This document shows, piece by piece, positions 10,501 to 21,862 of a stretch of 64,000 nt of DNA. Each line of letters starts with the position of its first letter. The stretch's first letter is position 1. This DNA comes from Onthophagus taurus (taxonomy: Eukaryota > Arthropoda > Insecta > Coleoptera > Scarabaeidae). The DNA lies in the NCBI RefSeq assembly GCF_036711975.1, contig NC_091971.1, positions 20,777,501-20,841,500 on the forward strand, in the 5' to 3' direction. The notes under the pieces are model-generated. The model did not search any database. It was not told the DNA's origin and was given only the letters and a program-made list of their open reading frames with translations. The translations under genes were made by a program, and so were the position numbers.

Positions 10501-13500
10501 ATTTGTCTGACCCATTCGCTACCCAGATAGTCAGAGAGAGCTTTTTTTTGTTTAATAAAACTTTACTCCTGTTGTCGATAAGAAAACAAAGTTTCCGTTG
10601 AAACACGAAGGGTCGTCGTTTTTATGGCTCTGTTCTTTGTTCTTCAACAACCCGAGAAAGTCTTCTTGTAAGGTTTACAAACATTCCTGGCTTTCTCGGA
10701 TTGTAAAGGCTTTTCACAGATTGATCTCGTCGTCCAGATGTCCGCTATAGGAGCGTTTTGGACAACATCTGAGAAAGGGGTGCCTACTGAGCCTCAGCCT
10801 TTTTGCCTTGTATACGGTAGATTTGGAAAGCAGACTGGAGAAGGAGCAAATGGGAAGAGTGGTGGTAGGGAGTAAAAAGGTACACGTGCTACCATACGCG
10901 GACGACATGATGGTTGGGGCGAAAGAAACGGCGGAGATGAGAGCGATGGTGGGGCCCTTGGAGAGGTATTTCAGGGGGAAGGGGTTGGGGGTGAATGTAG
11001 CAAATACAAAGATGATGAAGTTCTGCAAAGAAAGGAGAAGAAGGAGGGAGGAACGGAGATGGGAGGGGACCAAGATTGAGGAGGTGAGAGAATTCACATA
11101 TCTGGGGTACAGATTCGAGGAGGATAGCAAGGAGGTAGCGCATGTGAGGGAGATGGCGGAAACGGCGAGTAAGGTGATGGGGCAGGTTTGGGGATGGGGT
11201 GAAAAAGTGTTTGAAAGGGATATCAGAAAGAAAACGATTATGTTTAATGAGGAGGTTTAGGGACGGAAGAGGCAGGATATTCTGGACAATGTACAGAATC
11301 GGTACTGGAGGTGGGTTCTGGGTCTGGCGAGGGAGACACCGGGGTGCATTGGGAGGGGGGAAGTGAAGGTGGATGCAGTTAGGGTGGAGGCGGCCAGAAC
11401 AGCAGTAAAATATGAAAAAATGATAGACACAAGACCATACTGCAGGATCTTGGGGGAGTATTCGAAGGAAGTTAGGGAGGGGAAGATTAGATATGGTAAA
11501 GTAGAGAGGAGGGAATATTACAAAAGGACAGCCTATTTGGAAGCAGAGGTAAACAACAGAAGAAGGGAGGAGGTGGAGATGTAGAGGCAGTTAAGCTGCA
11601 GGGATAGGGACATCCAGAGTCAGGAGAGAAGGATGCAGATAAGGGAGGGAAGGTACAATGAGGAAGGTCTCCTAAAATACTTGGTGAAGGAGGGAAGCAC
11701 GGAAGACAACAGGTTGGAGTCCAGATTCCGTTACGGCAATGAGAAGAGAGCGAGCATTGGGAGACGTTGGAACATATGTTGAGAGGGAGGTTAGTTGGTT
11801 TCTTATGTAATATGTGGGAAATTGTAAACTTTCGGTTGACGTCCTCCACATGCTTCGCTTTACGTCGCTGATGCAGCCACGATCGAATGCCGCGCAATGT
11901 GTGGACACACCCTAAGACATATCCATATGTATTTATCTACTTTGTATTACGATATACATCTCAATGTGTTTAATAAATAATAACTGAAGGTGTCATTTAC
12001 AATAACTTCACAATTGTCTCTGATGATGGCACCAGCCAGAAACTAGGTAGATAACAACTATACATAAAGAATTTGATTCAAAGTACTCTAGTAGTCTGAA
12101 GACGCACAGCTAAACTCGAAACTTTTTAGTTCTAGGTCTGGTGTTAGTTCTAGTATTAGTATAATAGAAATATACTCGGCCGCAAGCGACCTCGATTTAA
12201 GTATTCAAACAATCCATAAGTGTATTTGGTAAAGCTGAGGCCGCTTGCGGCTGAGGTTCCTCAAAAGGGTGAACTCTTTCAAGATAGATTTGCCAAGCTG
12301 TGTTAAAGTGAAATGTTTGCTGTTGAAGTATGCTAATCTTCTAATAGGTTTTGATTAGGTGATAATATTTTGTTTATATTTGTTCGATCATATGTATGTC
12401 GTGTTAACAAAAAATGTAAATATAATATAGCACGTTTTTACTTCTAGAAAAAACGTGGATACTTATCTGAATTACTATCGAATTGAACTAAGATTATTAT
12501 AATGTTAATTTCAATAGCATAATGTTCAATTGATAACAGATCAAAAACGTATTATGGGTATGGGCAATATTATAAGTTTAAGAAAATAATTATTCTTGTT
12601 TTTCAAGTTTCAAATAACAGAAATTATGTTTATTTGTCAGCAAATGATATAGCTGATCCGAATGTGACGACGTTATAATTATCGATACTTAATATTAATA
12701 ATTAATCATGCATTCTAGCATTTCTTTTGCATCAATATCAACCATCTCTTCTCATCTTTTCTGTTGCATTCTTTTCGATTCCACTCATTGATTGCATTTT
12801 ATATAACTTATATAATATCTTTTATAACACATAGTTGTGTCGACTTTTCTGCTCATTCTTTTGTTGAATTGAGTCCAAAATTCTTGTAAATAGTTTTCTC
12901 TCAAATATATAAATATAGTATTATATTGTTAGCTTTTGAGTCTTCATATTCACATTTTCGTATCCCATTTGCTGAATTTGTGAACGCTGACATGCTTCCT
13001 GTCAGTGTGGCTTTTATTAATCTTACTACAACTTGAGCTTTTCCCCACTCACATTTCTTTGGTTTTATTGTAATACATGCATGTAAAACATCAATTTATG
13101 AAATTTCGAAATAATGCACAACATTATAAAATTTCTATTTTCATTTTTCCATTTCTCTATAAAGGAACATTTGTTCCTTCTGGCAAAAATCATGGGTCAA
13201 ATTTTATGTTAGCTTGGTTCAGAAAACTTTTGCGAGAAACTTAAATTTACAACTAATTCACTAAAAATGTTTACCAGCAATTAAATCGTCTGTTAACATC
13301 GACGTACGCTTTGAACTCAGAGTTTCCTCCGCCAGCTTAATCGATGGTTCCTTCTGTGAATAACATCCCTCTATATAAAGTCATGGTGTTTGGCAGAAAA
13401 TTCATTTCTACTTTGTTGAACGCATAATCATATACAGAATAATAGTTTCAAGCCATACATCTAGCTTTGCTTTGTCATCTTTATTTTTAGATTTTATCTT

Positions 13501-16500
13501 ACTATACTGAGAGTGTAAATTACTCATGTTATGTTTAAACATGACGACATCGACGATTTGGTACGTTTGCTTTTCATTGTTTGGTTAGGTATATAAAGTG
13601 TATATATTTACAATAAAGTATACATGTCAATATATACATATATACATAATAATAATTATTATGTGTATATTAATCTGCGATAAATTATGAATATTTCAAA
13701 TGAATGGATTAATATCGGTGAAATAGAATTAAATATTTGATTAAAAATTAAAACAACTGTTTTAGGGAGAAGTAGCTGCGTTTTCACGCTACTGGAAGGT
13801 TTGCACACCCATCCCATTTAATCCATAGAGGGCGAAGTTTTTTACATATAATTTCTAGAAATATTTTCATAAATTTTTTATATAAAAATATGTTTATAAA
13901 ATATTACATTTATAAAACATTAAATGTATTAATACCTTGTATACACAAGGGATTAAAATACACAAGTGAAACACATTTTAATTTAGTTTTTATTAAACGA
14001 GACAAAGTAAAAATGTTAGCTAGTTTTTAGTTTAGTTATTTTTTACACATAACAGTATCATATCTTACACCATCACAAATTCTAGATAGTGAGAGAGTGG
14101 TGTCATTACAGTTCATTCATCAAATCAATATCACCCATAGAATATCCTTTCTATTGCTGGGTATATCCCCCTCTAGACTTCTGGTTTCTGAGCACGTCAT
14201 AATAATATATCATTTTTAAGTAGGTATGGCATAGTATAAGAGATCAAGAATGTAAAATGGAAAAAAATATCTATCCATCATATCTACAAAAAGATTACGA
14301 AGACAATTTAGTGATAGTGATTTAAAGTGTGTATAAGAACAGCACGAACTACATAATAAGTAATAACAGAAAATGGGATGAATTTACTACTCATAAAGGT
14401 TTACGCTAGAGAGGAACACTGAGCCTAGTATTGTTCACGGTACTTATGAAAGACATTATATAGGAATGTGACAAAAACAACAGAATAATACTAATAGGAC
14501 ACCAAAACCTACAAAAAGTGACAAAGTGTATCTGGGACAATGTGCAAATGCGGATGATGTAGTGGTAATGGCAAAATCTACAATACAACCTCACAGTATG
14601 GAATAATACACTACTTAATGAAATATGAAATTAAATTAAATATTCAAAAATCGAAAGAGTGGATGAAATAAAGAACAGTGATATCAGGCGAAAGTTAAAT
14701 GTTGTGCCAGTGTTCAAATAAATTGAAATAATGCCTTCAGATCGACAGGTAAAGGTTAGGAATACTAGAATGAGACCGAGAAGCTGGATTGTGGTGGTTG
14801 CTGTGTTTCTACAGGAAGAAGAAAAAACTTGGAATGAAGCAACGAAGAAGACCGAAATCAAAAAGAGTGGGGACAATTTCCCAGAAAGGTGTAAATCCCT
14901 ACATCTATGGTAGAAGGGAGTCTAGATTTTATACAAGGTGGTTCAGCTTTTAATCGGGAAATTTTACTATGACGTAGTACTTGCCAAAATGACACAAGGT
15001 TTTTATATCATCATAGGGTCGCAACTCTTTAGTTTTCAAGCTATGAGCGCTCAAAGTTGAGCCAAAAATTTACATTTTATTCTTTATTTCGGCTATAAGA
15101 AAACCGTAGAATTTGAAATGTTGTATGTATTTACTATATATTTACTAAATGTATTTATGGTAATGCGTAGAGCTTCACGGATGGAGAAGTAAAGTTTCCT
15201 TTCCAAAGGTAACCAACAGGAAAAACGAATGATATCTTGGAACGACCACAACAATACATAAATGTATTTTGTATATACAGAGTGTCTCAGAATTGCACGG
15301 CACTATTTTAGGGATGTATTCTTCAGCACAAAATAAACAAAAAAGTTCGTATAAACATATGTCTCAAATTAATTTACTACCGAGATATTGAAAATGAAAA
15401 ATTTTAATTTGTCAATGAAGTGGTCACAGTAAATGTTTAAAATGGTTCCCGTTTTGTTGAATGCAACATTATAGCATCAGGACAGCCATTGATAACTACT
15501 GCGGCTTCCATGATGCGATTTGTGAGCTCTTCTTGGGTGGCGATAGACGTAGAGTAAACCATAGATTTCATCCAGCCCCACACAAAATAATCCAACGGTA
15601 TTAGATCATAGTAGTGGCCATTTCATAGGTCCGTTTCGACCAATCCATCGGTTACCATATGCTCTGTTTAAATAATCAGTGGCAAGATAAGAAAAGTGAG
15701 AAGGGGCACCAATGCATAAATCATATTCCCTGCCTATCGGCAATCGTCTTCTAGGAGCTTACACCAGACATTTAAGGAAAAAGTATGTTGGTAATGAGTA
15801 GAAGCAGTCGTATGAGGGTTTTCTTCGCGCCAAGTATGGGTGTTTCGAAAATTAATAATCTAGGGTTTCGTGTACATTGTCGAATTAACCACTGGCAGAA
15901 ATTTCTGCGCTTCTTATAGTCTTCTGGTAATAAATATTGCACATCTGTAACGTGATGTGGATACACGCCATACGCTTTTACTCGAAACATCGAAACGAAG
16001 TGACAATCTTCTGGTGCTAGTACTAGGAGATAACTGAACAGCATCGGGTATCAATTCTTCAACGTTAGCAGTTCGTCGAAATCTTTGTCGACCAGCGTTT
16101 ATTCGTGTAGGTTTTAGCGTGCCAGTTTCCCTAAGACGTCTTTCAATGGCTGTAAACGTTTTACGATTTGATATCCTTCTAGCGGGAAATTTTTCACGAT
16201 ACCATCGAACAGTGGTAGCTTCATTTTTATGTACATACCTCGCCATAAATTAACAACATGTCTGTTTGTTCTGAACAAATTGGTGCTGTCTCCCATGATA
16301 TATAATAAAAAATTAAATTCTTGATGCAGCACTAAAAAAACCATTACACCAACAGTGCTAAGCACTAATTAACACATTTAATAGTAGATATTTAATATCT
16401 GTCAAGCAAACAAACAATATGCGATTGTTGTCCATGGTTACTTAATGAACGCAACTTTTAGATATTTTACTTCAACTTTAAATATCTCGGTAATAAATTA

Positions 16501-17992
16501 ATTTGGGATATATGTTTACCTGAACTTTTTTGTTTATTTTGTGCTGAAGAATACATCCCTGAAATAGCGCCATGCAATTCTGAAACACCCGGTATATTTC
16601 TGGCCTTCAAGAACAAAGTAGTTGTTGGACCAATTTGTAAATAGATCATCCGTCATCTCCCGATGAACCGGAAGATGTTAATGTTTTTGCCTCTTAAAGT
16701 TCGTGAGAGATTTGTTGATTAACAAAAGTTTCAACATTTTATCCAGATGCATTACTGCAAAACAAGAACGTATCTCGATCTTTGGACTTTTGCTAATTTA
16801 TCTGGAAAGCTTTTTGCAGTATTTTAGTCTGCTGATGCTGCTTTTCATTTTTTTTACATTGCATTCAATATCACTTACTTCGTTGCTTCAAGACTTGTTG
16901 ATTGATACAATTTTTGAAGTTGGTTGTATGTTCTAAGTGGTTTCTCTTTTACAATTTACATCTGTGGTGAGACGCAAATAAGACAAAAATATATTTCTTT
17001 TACTTATATTCCTTTACTGCTTTGGCTTTAGAGCTTTTCAATTTATCATCATTTCATATATTCATATATGTCTTATTGGTTTTCTTTCGGGTGCGTTTTC
17101 TTTGCTGCCTCGCTTAACAATATTTTGTTGGGAAATAGGAATGTTTCGCCTAGGGCTAGTCCATCTTATATAAAATTGTTGTAATACCACATTGCTGGAG
17201 GAACGGTATCTGCTTTAGTGTTTACTGCAAAAACTATGAACCCTAACGTACATTTCTTGCTGAAATGATTGCTTCAACCAGTCGATTCCTACGTTTTGCT
17301 ACAACTTTGTTGGGTTTCTGAATTGTAGTTATACCAGTTTCTGTGGTTAAATTGTTATAAAAACTATCTACATTGGTTTTATTTTGCAATATTTATTGCT
17401 TGCGCTACACGAACTAATAGATCATGTTTAAAATACATCTGGTTTTGTGCCTTTTTTGAAATGTATTCATTATACTCACAAAAGCTTTTGTAAAACCAAT
17501 ATCTCTTGCAACTTCTCAGACAATAAGAAGGTTGTATAAGTAGGTCTATTATACAAATTGCGAATAAGAATGGAACAGATTTTCAAAATATCTTTTAGTT
17601 TTAGAATTTCAATAAGTCACTATTAATTTATCAACACGTATAATTCAAATTATAGGCATTCCAACGAAACAAACGGTTTTTTTAAATATCTTTAAGTTTT
17701 TGAGATATTAATTTTTAAACATCATAAGACATTTACTCAGTTTTCGAGTTAAGCAACAGTTTTCACTTAATTTAAAAAAAAAGTAAATGGTTTTTTAATA
17801 AATCATTATGAAATTTACGAAAATAAAAATAAAAGAGAAAGACTCACTACTTGTATAAAATTACATTGTTTTTTTTTTATTTTAGGTTTTGTACACACGC
17901 TGCCGAGACAAGACTCCAAAAAAATGAGCGCTGAATTTGTTCGAAATCCGATAAGAAAAAGTATATTTTATGTAACAGACGAAGACCGGTAA
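4529..17992 (+). CDS. Dbl-family Rho guanine-nucleotide exchange factor (DH-PH), 8 exons
   Basis: Inferred coding exons: 4529-4628, 5127-6502, 6556-6726, 6781-6867, 6923-7261, 7326-7560, 7613-7666, 17886-17992. All junctions are GT/AG with matching phase, giving about 822 aa. The long acidic, Asn/Glu-rich N-terminal region (to about residue 470) holds an NINE-type 4-residue repeat and a basic patch. The DH domain follows (about 470-645; IIDELKQTELKFL, IFGNIEDIFE and LLTPVQRTTRYKLLL), then a PH domain (about 650-768; GPLLLKDSFN, WVNKIRDILW) and a short tail. DH-PH proteins load GTP onto Rho GTPases. The start of the DH (ELKF.DGLEYVI and FGN.E) recalls the puratrophin/PLEKHG4 group, but the subfamily is inference. 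The last intron is 10.2 kb and packed with transposons. An alternative first exon lies at 4818-5001. The convergent gene at 18347-20646 is a paralogue. Confidence 0.85.
4818..5001 (+). CDS. Alternative first coding exon of the RhoGEF gene
   Basis: Begins with ATG (context caATGAG) and stays open for 61 codons plus one base to a consensus donor (A|GTAAGT). It ends in phase 1 like the exon at 4529-4628, so either can join the acceptor at 5127 in frame. No upstream acceptor would let 4529-4628 read into it with good consensus: the best candidate near 4812 gives an immediate stop. A mutually exclusive first exon with its own promoter is therefore the simplest model, giving about 850 aa. Confidence 0.6.
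5480..5590 (+). repeat. In-frame 12-bp (4-residue) coding repeat
   Basis: Within exon 2 of the RhoGEF gene about nine degenerate copies of a 12-base unit (aatgaaaatatt-like) encode Asn-Ile-Asn-Glu/Asp tetrapeptides. It lies in the disordered acidic N-terminal region. Such units vary in number by slippage, so allele length differences are expected. Confidence 0.85.
7693..8392. mobile_element. pogo/Tigger-like MITE with an internal palindrome
   Basis: The left end reads TACAGTAAAACCTGAATGTAAC and the right end is its imperfect inverse, TACCTTAAAACCTCGATATAAC, with TA at both borders as in Tc1/mariner/pogo insertions. There is no transposase. Centred near 8010 is a hairpin in which a ctagaactaacactag-type run is repeated in inverse orientation around acggat. 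Related copies lie at 12108-12180 and 59037-59444. Confidence 0.65.
8920..9110 (+). pseudogene. Harbinger transposase fragment
   Basis: Reads FRNFHRMSTSDFEHLLNL then, after a frameshift near 9039, NAIPPHETPVVSLRLLAF. The F.R(M)S...F..LL..I.P.I....T..R.AI.P.ERL..TLRFLA pattern is the N-terminal part of PIF/Harbinger DDE nucleases (HARBI1 relatives). The DDE residues are lost. Confidence 0.7.
9130..9290 (-). pseudogene. Harbinger accessory Myb/MADF-like fragment
   Basis: A minus-strand reading gives MQWTNEHVSKLIEKYHDL, resembling the Trp-containing first helix of the Myb/SANT or MADF protein that PIF/Harbinger elements encode on the opposite strand. Short and broken, so tentative. Confidence 0.4.
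9530..11800 (+). mobile_element. LINE (reverse transcriptase), nested and interrupted
   Basis: Noticeably GC- and G-rich compared with its surroundings. The N-terminal RT part has MLMGLRRGTAPWEDGVENE, YNMPIVYKKVSKGAVESYR, LPDGQAGFRKGRGAIDNV and LKAAFDRVDREKLWKR (9650-10110). The catalytic YADDMMVGAKET box is at about 10890-10920, followed by REFTYLGYRFEED and a C-terminal RYWRWVLGLARETPG block. The two RT halves are split by about 550 bp of unrelated sequence (10190-10740). A copy of the same family lies on the minus strand at 47630-48615. Dead by frameshifts and stops. Confidence 0.8.
10190..10740. mobile_element. Unidentified insertion within the LINE
   Basis: The LINE reading breaks after ESTATIR (about 10180) and resumes with a FWTTSE..C.LS.SLFCL block (about 10755), which in the family immediately follows. 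The 550 bp between has different base composition and no protein motif I recognise, so it is likely a later insertion. No clean target duplication was found. Confidence 0.45.
12014..12057 (+). ncRNA. Hammerhead-ribozyme-like motif
   Basis: CTGATGA box at 12020-12026, stem II TGGC/GCCA with an ACCA loop, then GAAAC, a 3-nt loop and GTA. The flanks TTGTC and GATAA can pair as stem I. This is the best fit in the window to the hammerhead core order (CUGANGA, stem II, GAAA, minimal stem III, UH). Activity is not shown. Confidence 0.45.
12108..12180. repeat. Fragment of the pogo-like MITE family
   Basis: Shares the ctaaactcgaa...ttctaggtctggtgttagttctag stretch with the MITE copies at 7693-8392 and 59037-59444. 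Only the internal arm is present. Confidence 0.5.
14380..14930 (+). mobile_element. Heavily decayed LINE reverse transcriptase
   Basis: Frame-hopping translation yields TLSLVLFTVLMKDII (the LSP.LF..LMDDI block), a degenerate MR..DVVVMAK segment in place of the Y/FADD box, and a later KIERVDEIK..DIRRKLNVVPVFK-like stretch. Similar to the family of the fragment at 3110-3400. No intact domain. Confidence 0.5.
15276..16594 (-). mobile_element. Tc1/mariner-superfamily element (HTH plus DDE), decayed but full length
   Basis: About 115-bp inverted repeats, beginning TACAGAGTGTCTCAG on the left and TACCGGGTGTTTCAG inverted on the right, are bounded by TA. The minus-strand transposase remnant starts near 16230 with YVHKNEATTVRWYREKF and FPARRISNRKTFTAIERRL (DUF4817-type helix-turn-helix). 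It continues with NPSTSTR-like QLSPSTSTRRLSLRFDVS, then LLPEDYKKRRNFCQWL. Near 15640-15560 is a degenerate RWIGRNGPMKWP...LFCVGL block, corresponding to the region before the last catalytic acidic residue. Multiple stops and frameshifts. Confidence 0.8.
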
Positions 17993-18346
17993 AAGAAATG
18001 AGAAAAGAGTAATATATAAAAATAATTTATTAATTTATAGTACTTAACGTTATTAACCTTAAATTAAGTTGCTGTGATCTGAATTTTTCCAATTAAGGAT
18101 ACTAAAAAAATGGGAAAAGATATTTTTTTGTAATTTCATAAATTTTATGAAATAAAATTTGAATAAATAATGTATGTTTAAATTACTTCCTTTTTTTGTG
18201 ACTTTTTAAATTAATTACAACGTTTCATAACCATTTATAGTTTCTTCTACATAAAATTTAGTTTTTGCTTTAGATTTATTCCGATCTAAAAAAAAGCATT
18301 TTTAAAATTTACGATTAACTTTAATAATAAAATAAAATCGTTGATA

Positions 18347-20646
18347 TTAACCACTACTTGCTCGTCCCATCTTTGAATGACTTCCACTTCCACTATCATT
18401 TTTAACCGAATTTGAACTAAAAATCTTTTTATTTCCATTACATTCTGGCAATTTATAAGTTTTACTTGAAGCTAAAAAATAAAATAAAAATTTGACAACT
18501 CTTAACTAATTCCCACAAAATCTCATTACCTTTAACTTGTTGTAATTGTTCCCAAAGTTTACTTTGAATCAGCTGAACCCAAGTTTCCGTTAATTTATCA
18601 CTTCTACCTTCCAAAGTATAACTCAATTCTTGATTACCTTTCTTAGATTTAGTATAATTTTTCAGCTGAAAAACTTGCTTATCGCCTTCACTATGAATAA
18701 TTTGTAAATCATCCAAATCAATACTGCTTTTATAAACGAAATTCTCAGTGTTTTGTTGTGGCAATGTCAGAACAATGGTATTTTCGAATAGAAACACAAC
18801 AATTTCTTCTCTTTTTGGTTTTAAAAGAGTAAATTTTTCTCGATCAATGTAAGTGCCTTTCTTATACAAATCGATTGTACACTGGGAAATTGAAGCAATC
18901 GCAACATAATCGTTACCTCTTTTCATCGCTTTCTCAAGTAATTTTATCGCATTATCCAAACATTCAGGTTTTCGAATACTTTTTTGTAAATTTTGTAGCA
19001 ATAAAATATAACGACCCAATCTTTGTACGGGATTTAGGAGGTAACTCGCTAAATCTAATTTGTGCCCAAGAATTTTTTGACGTTCTTGTAGGATTGGCTT
19101 GAATCTTTTTTGAACGAGATTATCTGCTTTAAGTTTATTTAAAGAATATATTGGGTACAATTCAAATAAATAGCGCTAAAATAATATATAAAAGATTTGT
19201 TTGTGTTGATTTAATGTTACTTACGTAATCTTCAATAGTTTTTGCAATGTATTCGCAATCATTTGCACATAGATGTAAAGAACAGTAGAAATTTTTAGTT
19301 TCTTCTAAAATCTCTTCAATATTTCCAAACATTCGACTTGCGTCTAAATTAATTTTTTTAAAATATTTGATGTAATCCTAAAAATAGTACTTAATAAATT
19401 GTTAAAATACTTATTAAATAACTTACGTTCTTTATTATTGTTAAATTTTCAATGTAAGTGTACTCAGTCTCTAAAAATTCTTGAATAATCATATCAGCCC
19501 TAAAAATTAAATTGTAATATTAAAAATAATGACAACTCGGATTATATTATTATAGTGTTATAATAATATAAAACGAGGTTAACTTTAGAATTACTTTGAA
19601 TGAATTTTAAAAGGTATTTCTAATTTAGGAAAATCTTTCTCATCTTCTTCAATAAAATCATTTGTAATACTACAAGAATACGATCCTCTACTGCTGGTAC
19701 TATTATTTCGGCTTACAGAGTTAAACATAAAGCTACTTCTGGAAGAAACCCCTGAAGTAGATCTTTGAACACTACTTCTATCGCCGATATGCGAACCACC
19801 TGGTGTGTTAATTAATCCTAGTATAGATTTTTCCTCGATATTTTCCGCTTCCATACTATTTTGATTTTTTAATTCTCGCTTGATAACTTTTTCAGGTTCT
19901 AATTTGTTTTCTTTGTGATGTTGTGGTCCATATTTAGCTATATCTCTGGATCTAACTTTTCGTAACTGAAACTCCCGCGAATTATAAGCTTCAAAAAAAT
20001 CATCGCGTTCGTCATCTGATACAAAAATGATTTCCTCAAACGTTTGTGGGAAAGATTCATCAGATTCTTGTTCATTAAACGATAATTGTATCCAAGTTTC
20101 AACTAGTTCTGAACCTTCTTTATTATAGGCTTCCACGAAAAAATCCTGGTCTAAACTCGTGAAAGATTCCCGTCCAAATGCGGCATCTTTTTCGTCAAAA
20201 ACACAGTCATTGTATACTTCCAAACAAGTTTCAAATGAATTTTCAAAGGAATCTTCAACAAAATTATTATAACTATCACCCGGAGAATTATTATTCGTAA
20301 TCAAACTAGGTTCAGCTTTAATTTCATTTTCCACAACTTCTTCCTTTCTGATTGATTCCGAACGTTTTCTTGAATCGTTCTGCTTAAAACCATTTTCAAC
20401 TTCTTTCTCTCTTGTTTTAACACTATTATCAAAACTCGTATGTCGTACAACATTTTTAGCACCATTGTCTTTATCACCATTAATAACCGTATTATTTTTA
20501 AGAATTGGTTTCGGCTTCTTATCTGACGCATTCGATTTGACCGTTTTTTTCTTTTTAACGACTTCCGTTCCACCTTTATCTCTACTCTTACCTGAAGATC
20601 GATTTTTTTTCGGTTTATCTTCGAAAATTGAGGTAAGTAAATCCAT
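18347..20646 (-). CDS. Dbl-family Rho guanine-nucleotide exchange factor (DH-PH), 5 exons
   Basis: Exons on the minus strand in order: 20646-19595, 19499-19427, 19377-19225, 19175-18530, 18471-18347. All have GT/AG borders and matching phase, giving exactly 683 codons (682 aa). The N-terminal 350 residues are charged and probably disordered (basic Lys-rich start, then acidic and Ser-rich). The DH domain runs about 353-515 (IIQEFLETEYTYIENL, MFGNIEEILEETKNFY, YLLNPVQRLGRYILLL) and the PH domain about 520-636 (EEIVVFLFENTIVL, ETWVQLIQSKLWEQL). The tail is Ser/Gly-rich. It should activate Rho-type GTPases. It is convergent with and paralogous to the gene at 4529-17992: one exon here (19175-18530) spans what is three exons there. 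Start chosen at the first ATG of the long exon; a 5' UTR intron is possible. Confidence 0.85.
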
Positions 20647-21862
20647 TTTTTGGACTCTAAAACATTATTTTACATTGGGAAAGCCATGATACGTAGATGG
20701 ATAGTAATAACAAACATTTTTGATAAAAACTTATCTCATGAGATAAGATATACTTAGGAGATTTCTACGAATCAAATTGTAAATTCGTTTTTGGATTCAA
20801 ATTAAAGAAATAATTAATATTATAGAAAATAATGTAACTCACTTTTTTGATTTGCTCGCGATCTCCGTTAGATCTGGATCATCTCCCCAAAAACTCTCTT
20901 ATAATAATGAAGACTTATGCCGCTGCAATTAGAATTATATACTTTCAGGAGGATATGATCGGTCTGCCGATCTATGTAACGAATAGATCGCAAAGTGCAA
21001 AGTAGGTATTCTCTAAAAGAATTAACCGTTGAGCCGGCACGCCCGATTTTATAACACGTGTTTTTTAACCAATTTAAATTATTTAAATGTTTTAGTTCGG
21101 GATTATTTGATTATATATTATATTTTTTTACGAAATTCTCGTTTATTTTTCCTATTCTTACGTGAGATCGCGGATCGTTTGTTTCGTTTTTGATTTTCCT
21201 GGAGTATATTTGGCGAAACGAGTTTTGAAACGGTCTCTTTTAATAAGTTGTCCAAGAGGAAACACCTCGTGAGCATATTTTGACAAATTTAGACATTTTG
21301 AAAAGTTTTGGGTCCATTTCATCATCCATCTCACATGGGTAAAGAGCGTATATTAATATTTTAAGTTACGATTACGAATTAAATTTCGGATTTTCGTTTA
21401 TTTTCACCTGTTAAACGTTATTTTGGGCCATAGACCTCGATGAACTGAGGTGAGTGTTTTTTATTAATAAAATTAAGCAAATACAGTCTACATTCCATCT
21501 CTTAAAAAAAAATTCGTTCTTTCCATGTGTCATTCATTCCTTAATAAAAAAAACATAATCCTAATTTAAATTTCCTTAATCTAATACAAGGATTGCTATC
21601 CTTAGGTCTTAAAGCACGGTATTTTTTTGGGAAACAAATTATTTTTCTGGAAACCTAAACACATCAAATAAGTACACGAATGAACTTAATGTACCTCACC
21701 ATACATCTCGAAATTTCACCATGTGTTATCAGGAACCCGTTTAAAAGAAGATAAAAGAAAGATCAAGAACTGGTAAGGTCAGACCTTTAACCCTTTAACG
21801 ACGGGTCACATCAATAGAGGGTTAAATTTGATTGCAATTTTTTTTGAAACCTAGATTTATTG
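20647..21862. other. Upstream region of the minus-strand RhoGEF; nothing recognised
   Basis: AT-rich non-coding sequence that should contain the promoter of the gene ending at 20646. Short ORFs here lack any recognisable motif. Confidence 0.4.

Larger units (their letters stand above)
8607..11912. mobile_element. PIF/Harbinger DNA transposon carcass with nested LINE
   Basis: The ends AGGTGCGTACCCAC (8607) and, inverted, GGGTGTGTCCACAC (11912) are imperfect terminal repeats. Both are flanked by TAA (8604-8606 and 11913-11915), the 3-bp TWA duplication typical of PIF/Harbinger. Inside are a transposase relic (8920-9110, +) and a short minus-strand Myb/MADF-like relic (about 9130-9290). A LINE occupies most of the remainder (about 9530-11800), so the original element was near 1 kb in what survives. 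Confidence 0.65.
7667..17885 (+). other. 10.2 kb last intron of the RhoGEF gene
   Basis: Donor G|GTAAAT at 7667 and acceptor tttttattttag at 17885. The exon before ends in phase 1 and the 107-base exon after it supplies exactly two bases plus 35 codons to a stop. The intron holds a MITE, a PIF/Harbinger carcass with a nested LINE, a hammerhead-like motif, LINE debris and a Tc1-like element. About 12190-14300 and 16600-17885 contain nothing I recognise. Confidence 0.7.

Noticed and set aside
10286..10606. Overlapping 106- and 91-codon ORFs on both strands
   Set aside because: Neither has a recognisable domain; both lie in the insertion that splits the LINE and are likely fortuitous in GC-richer DNA.
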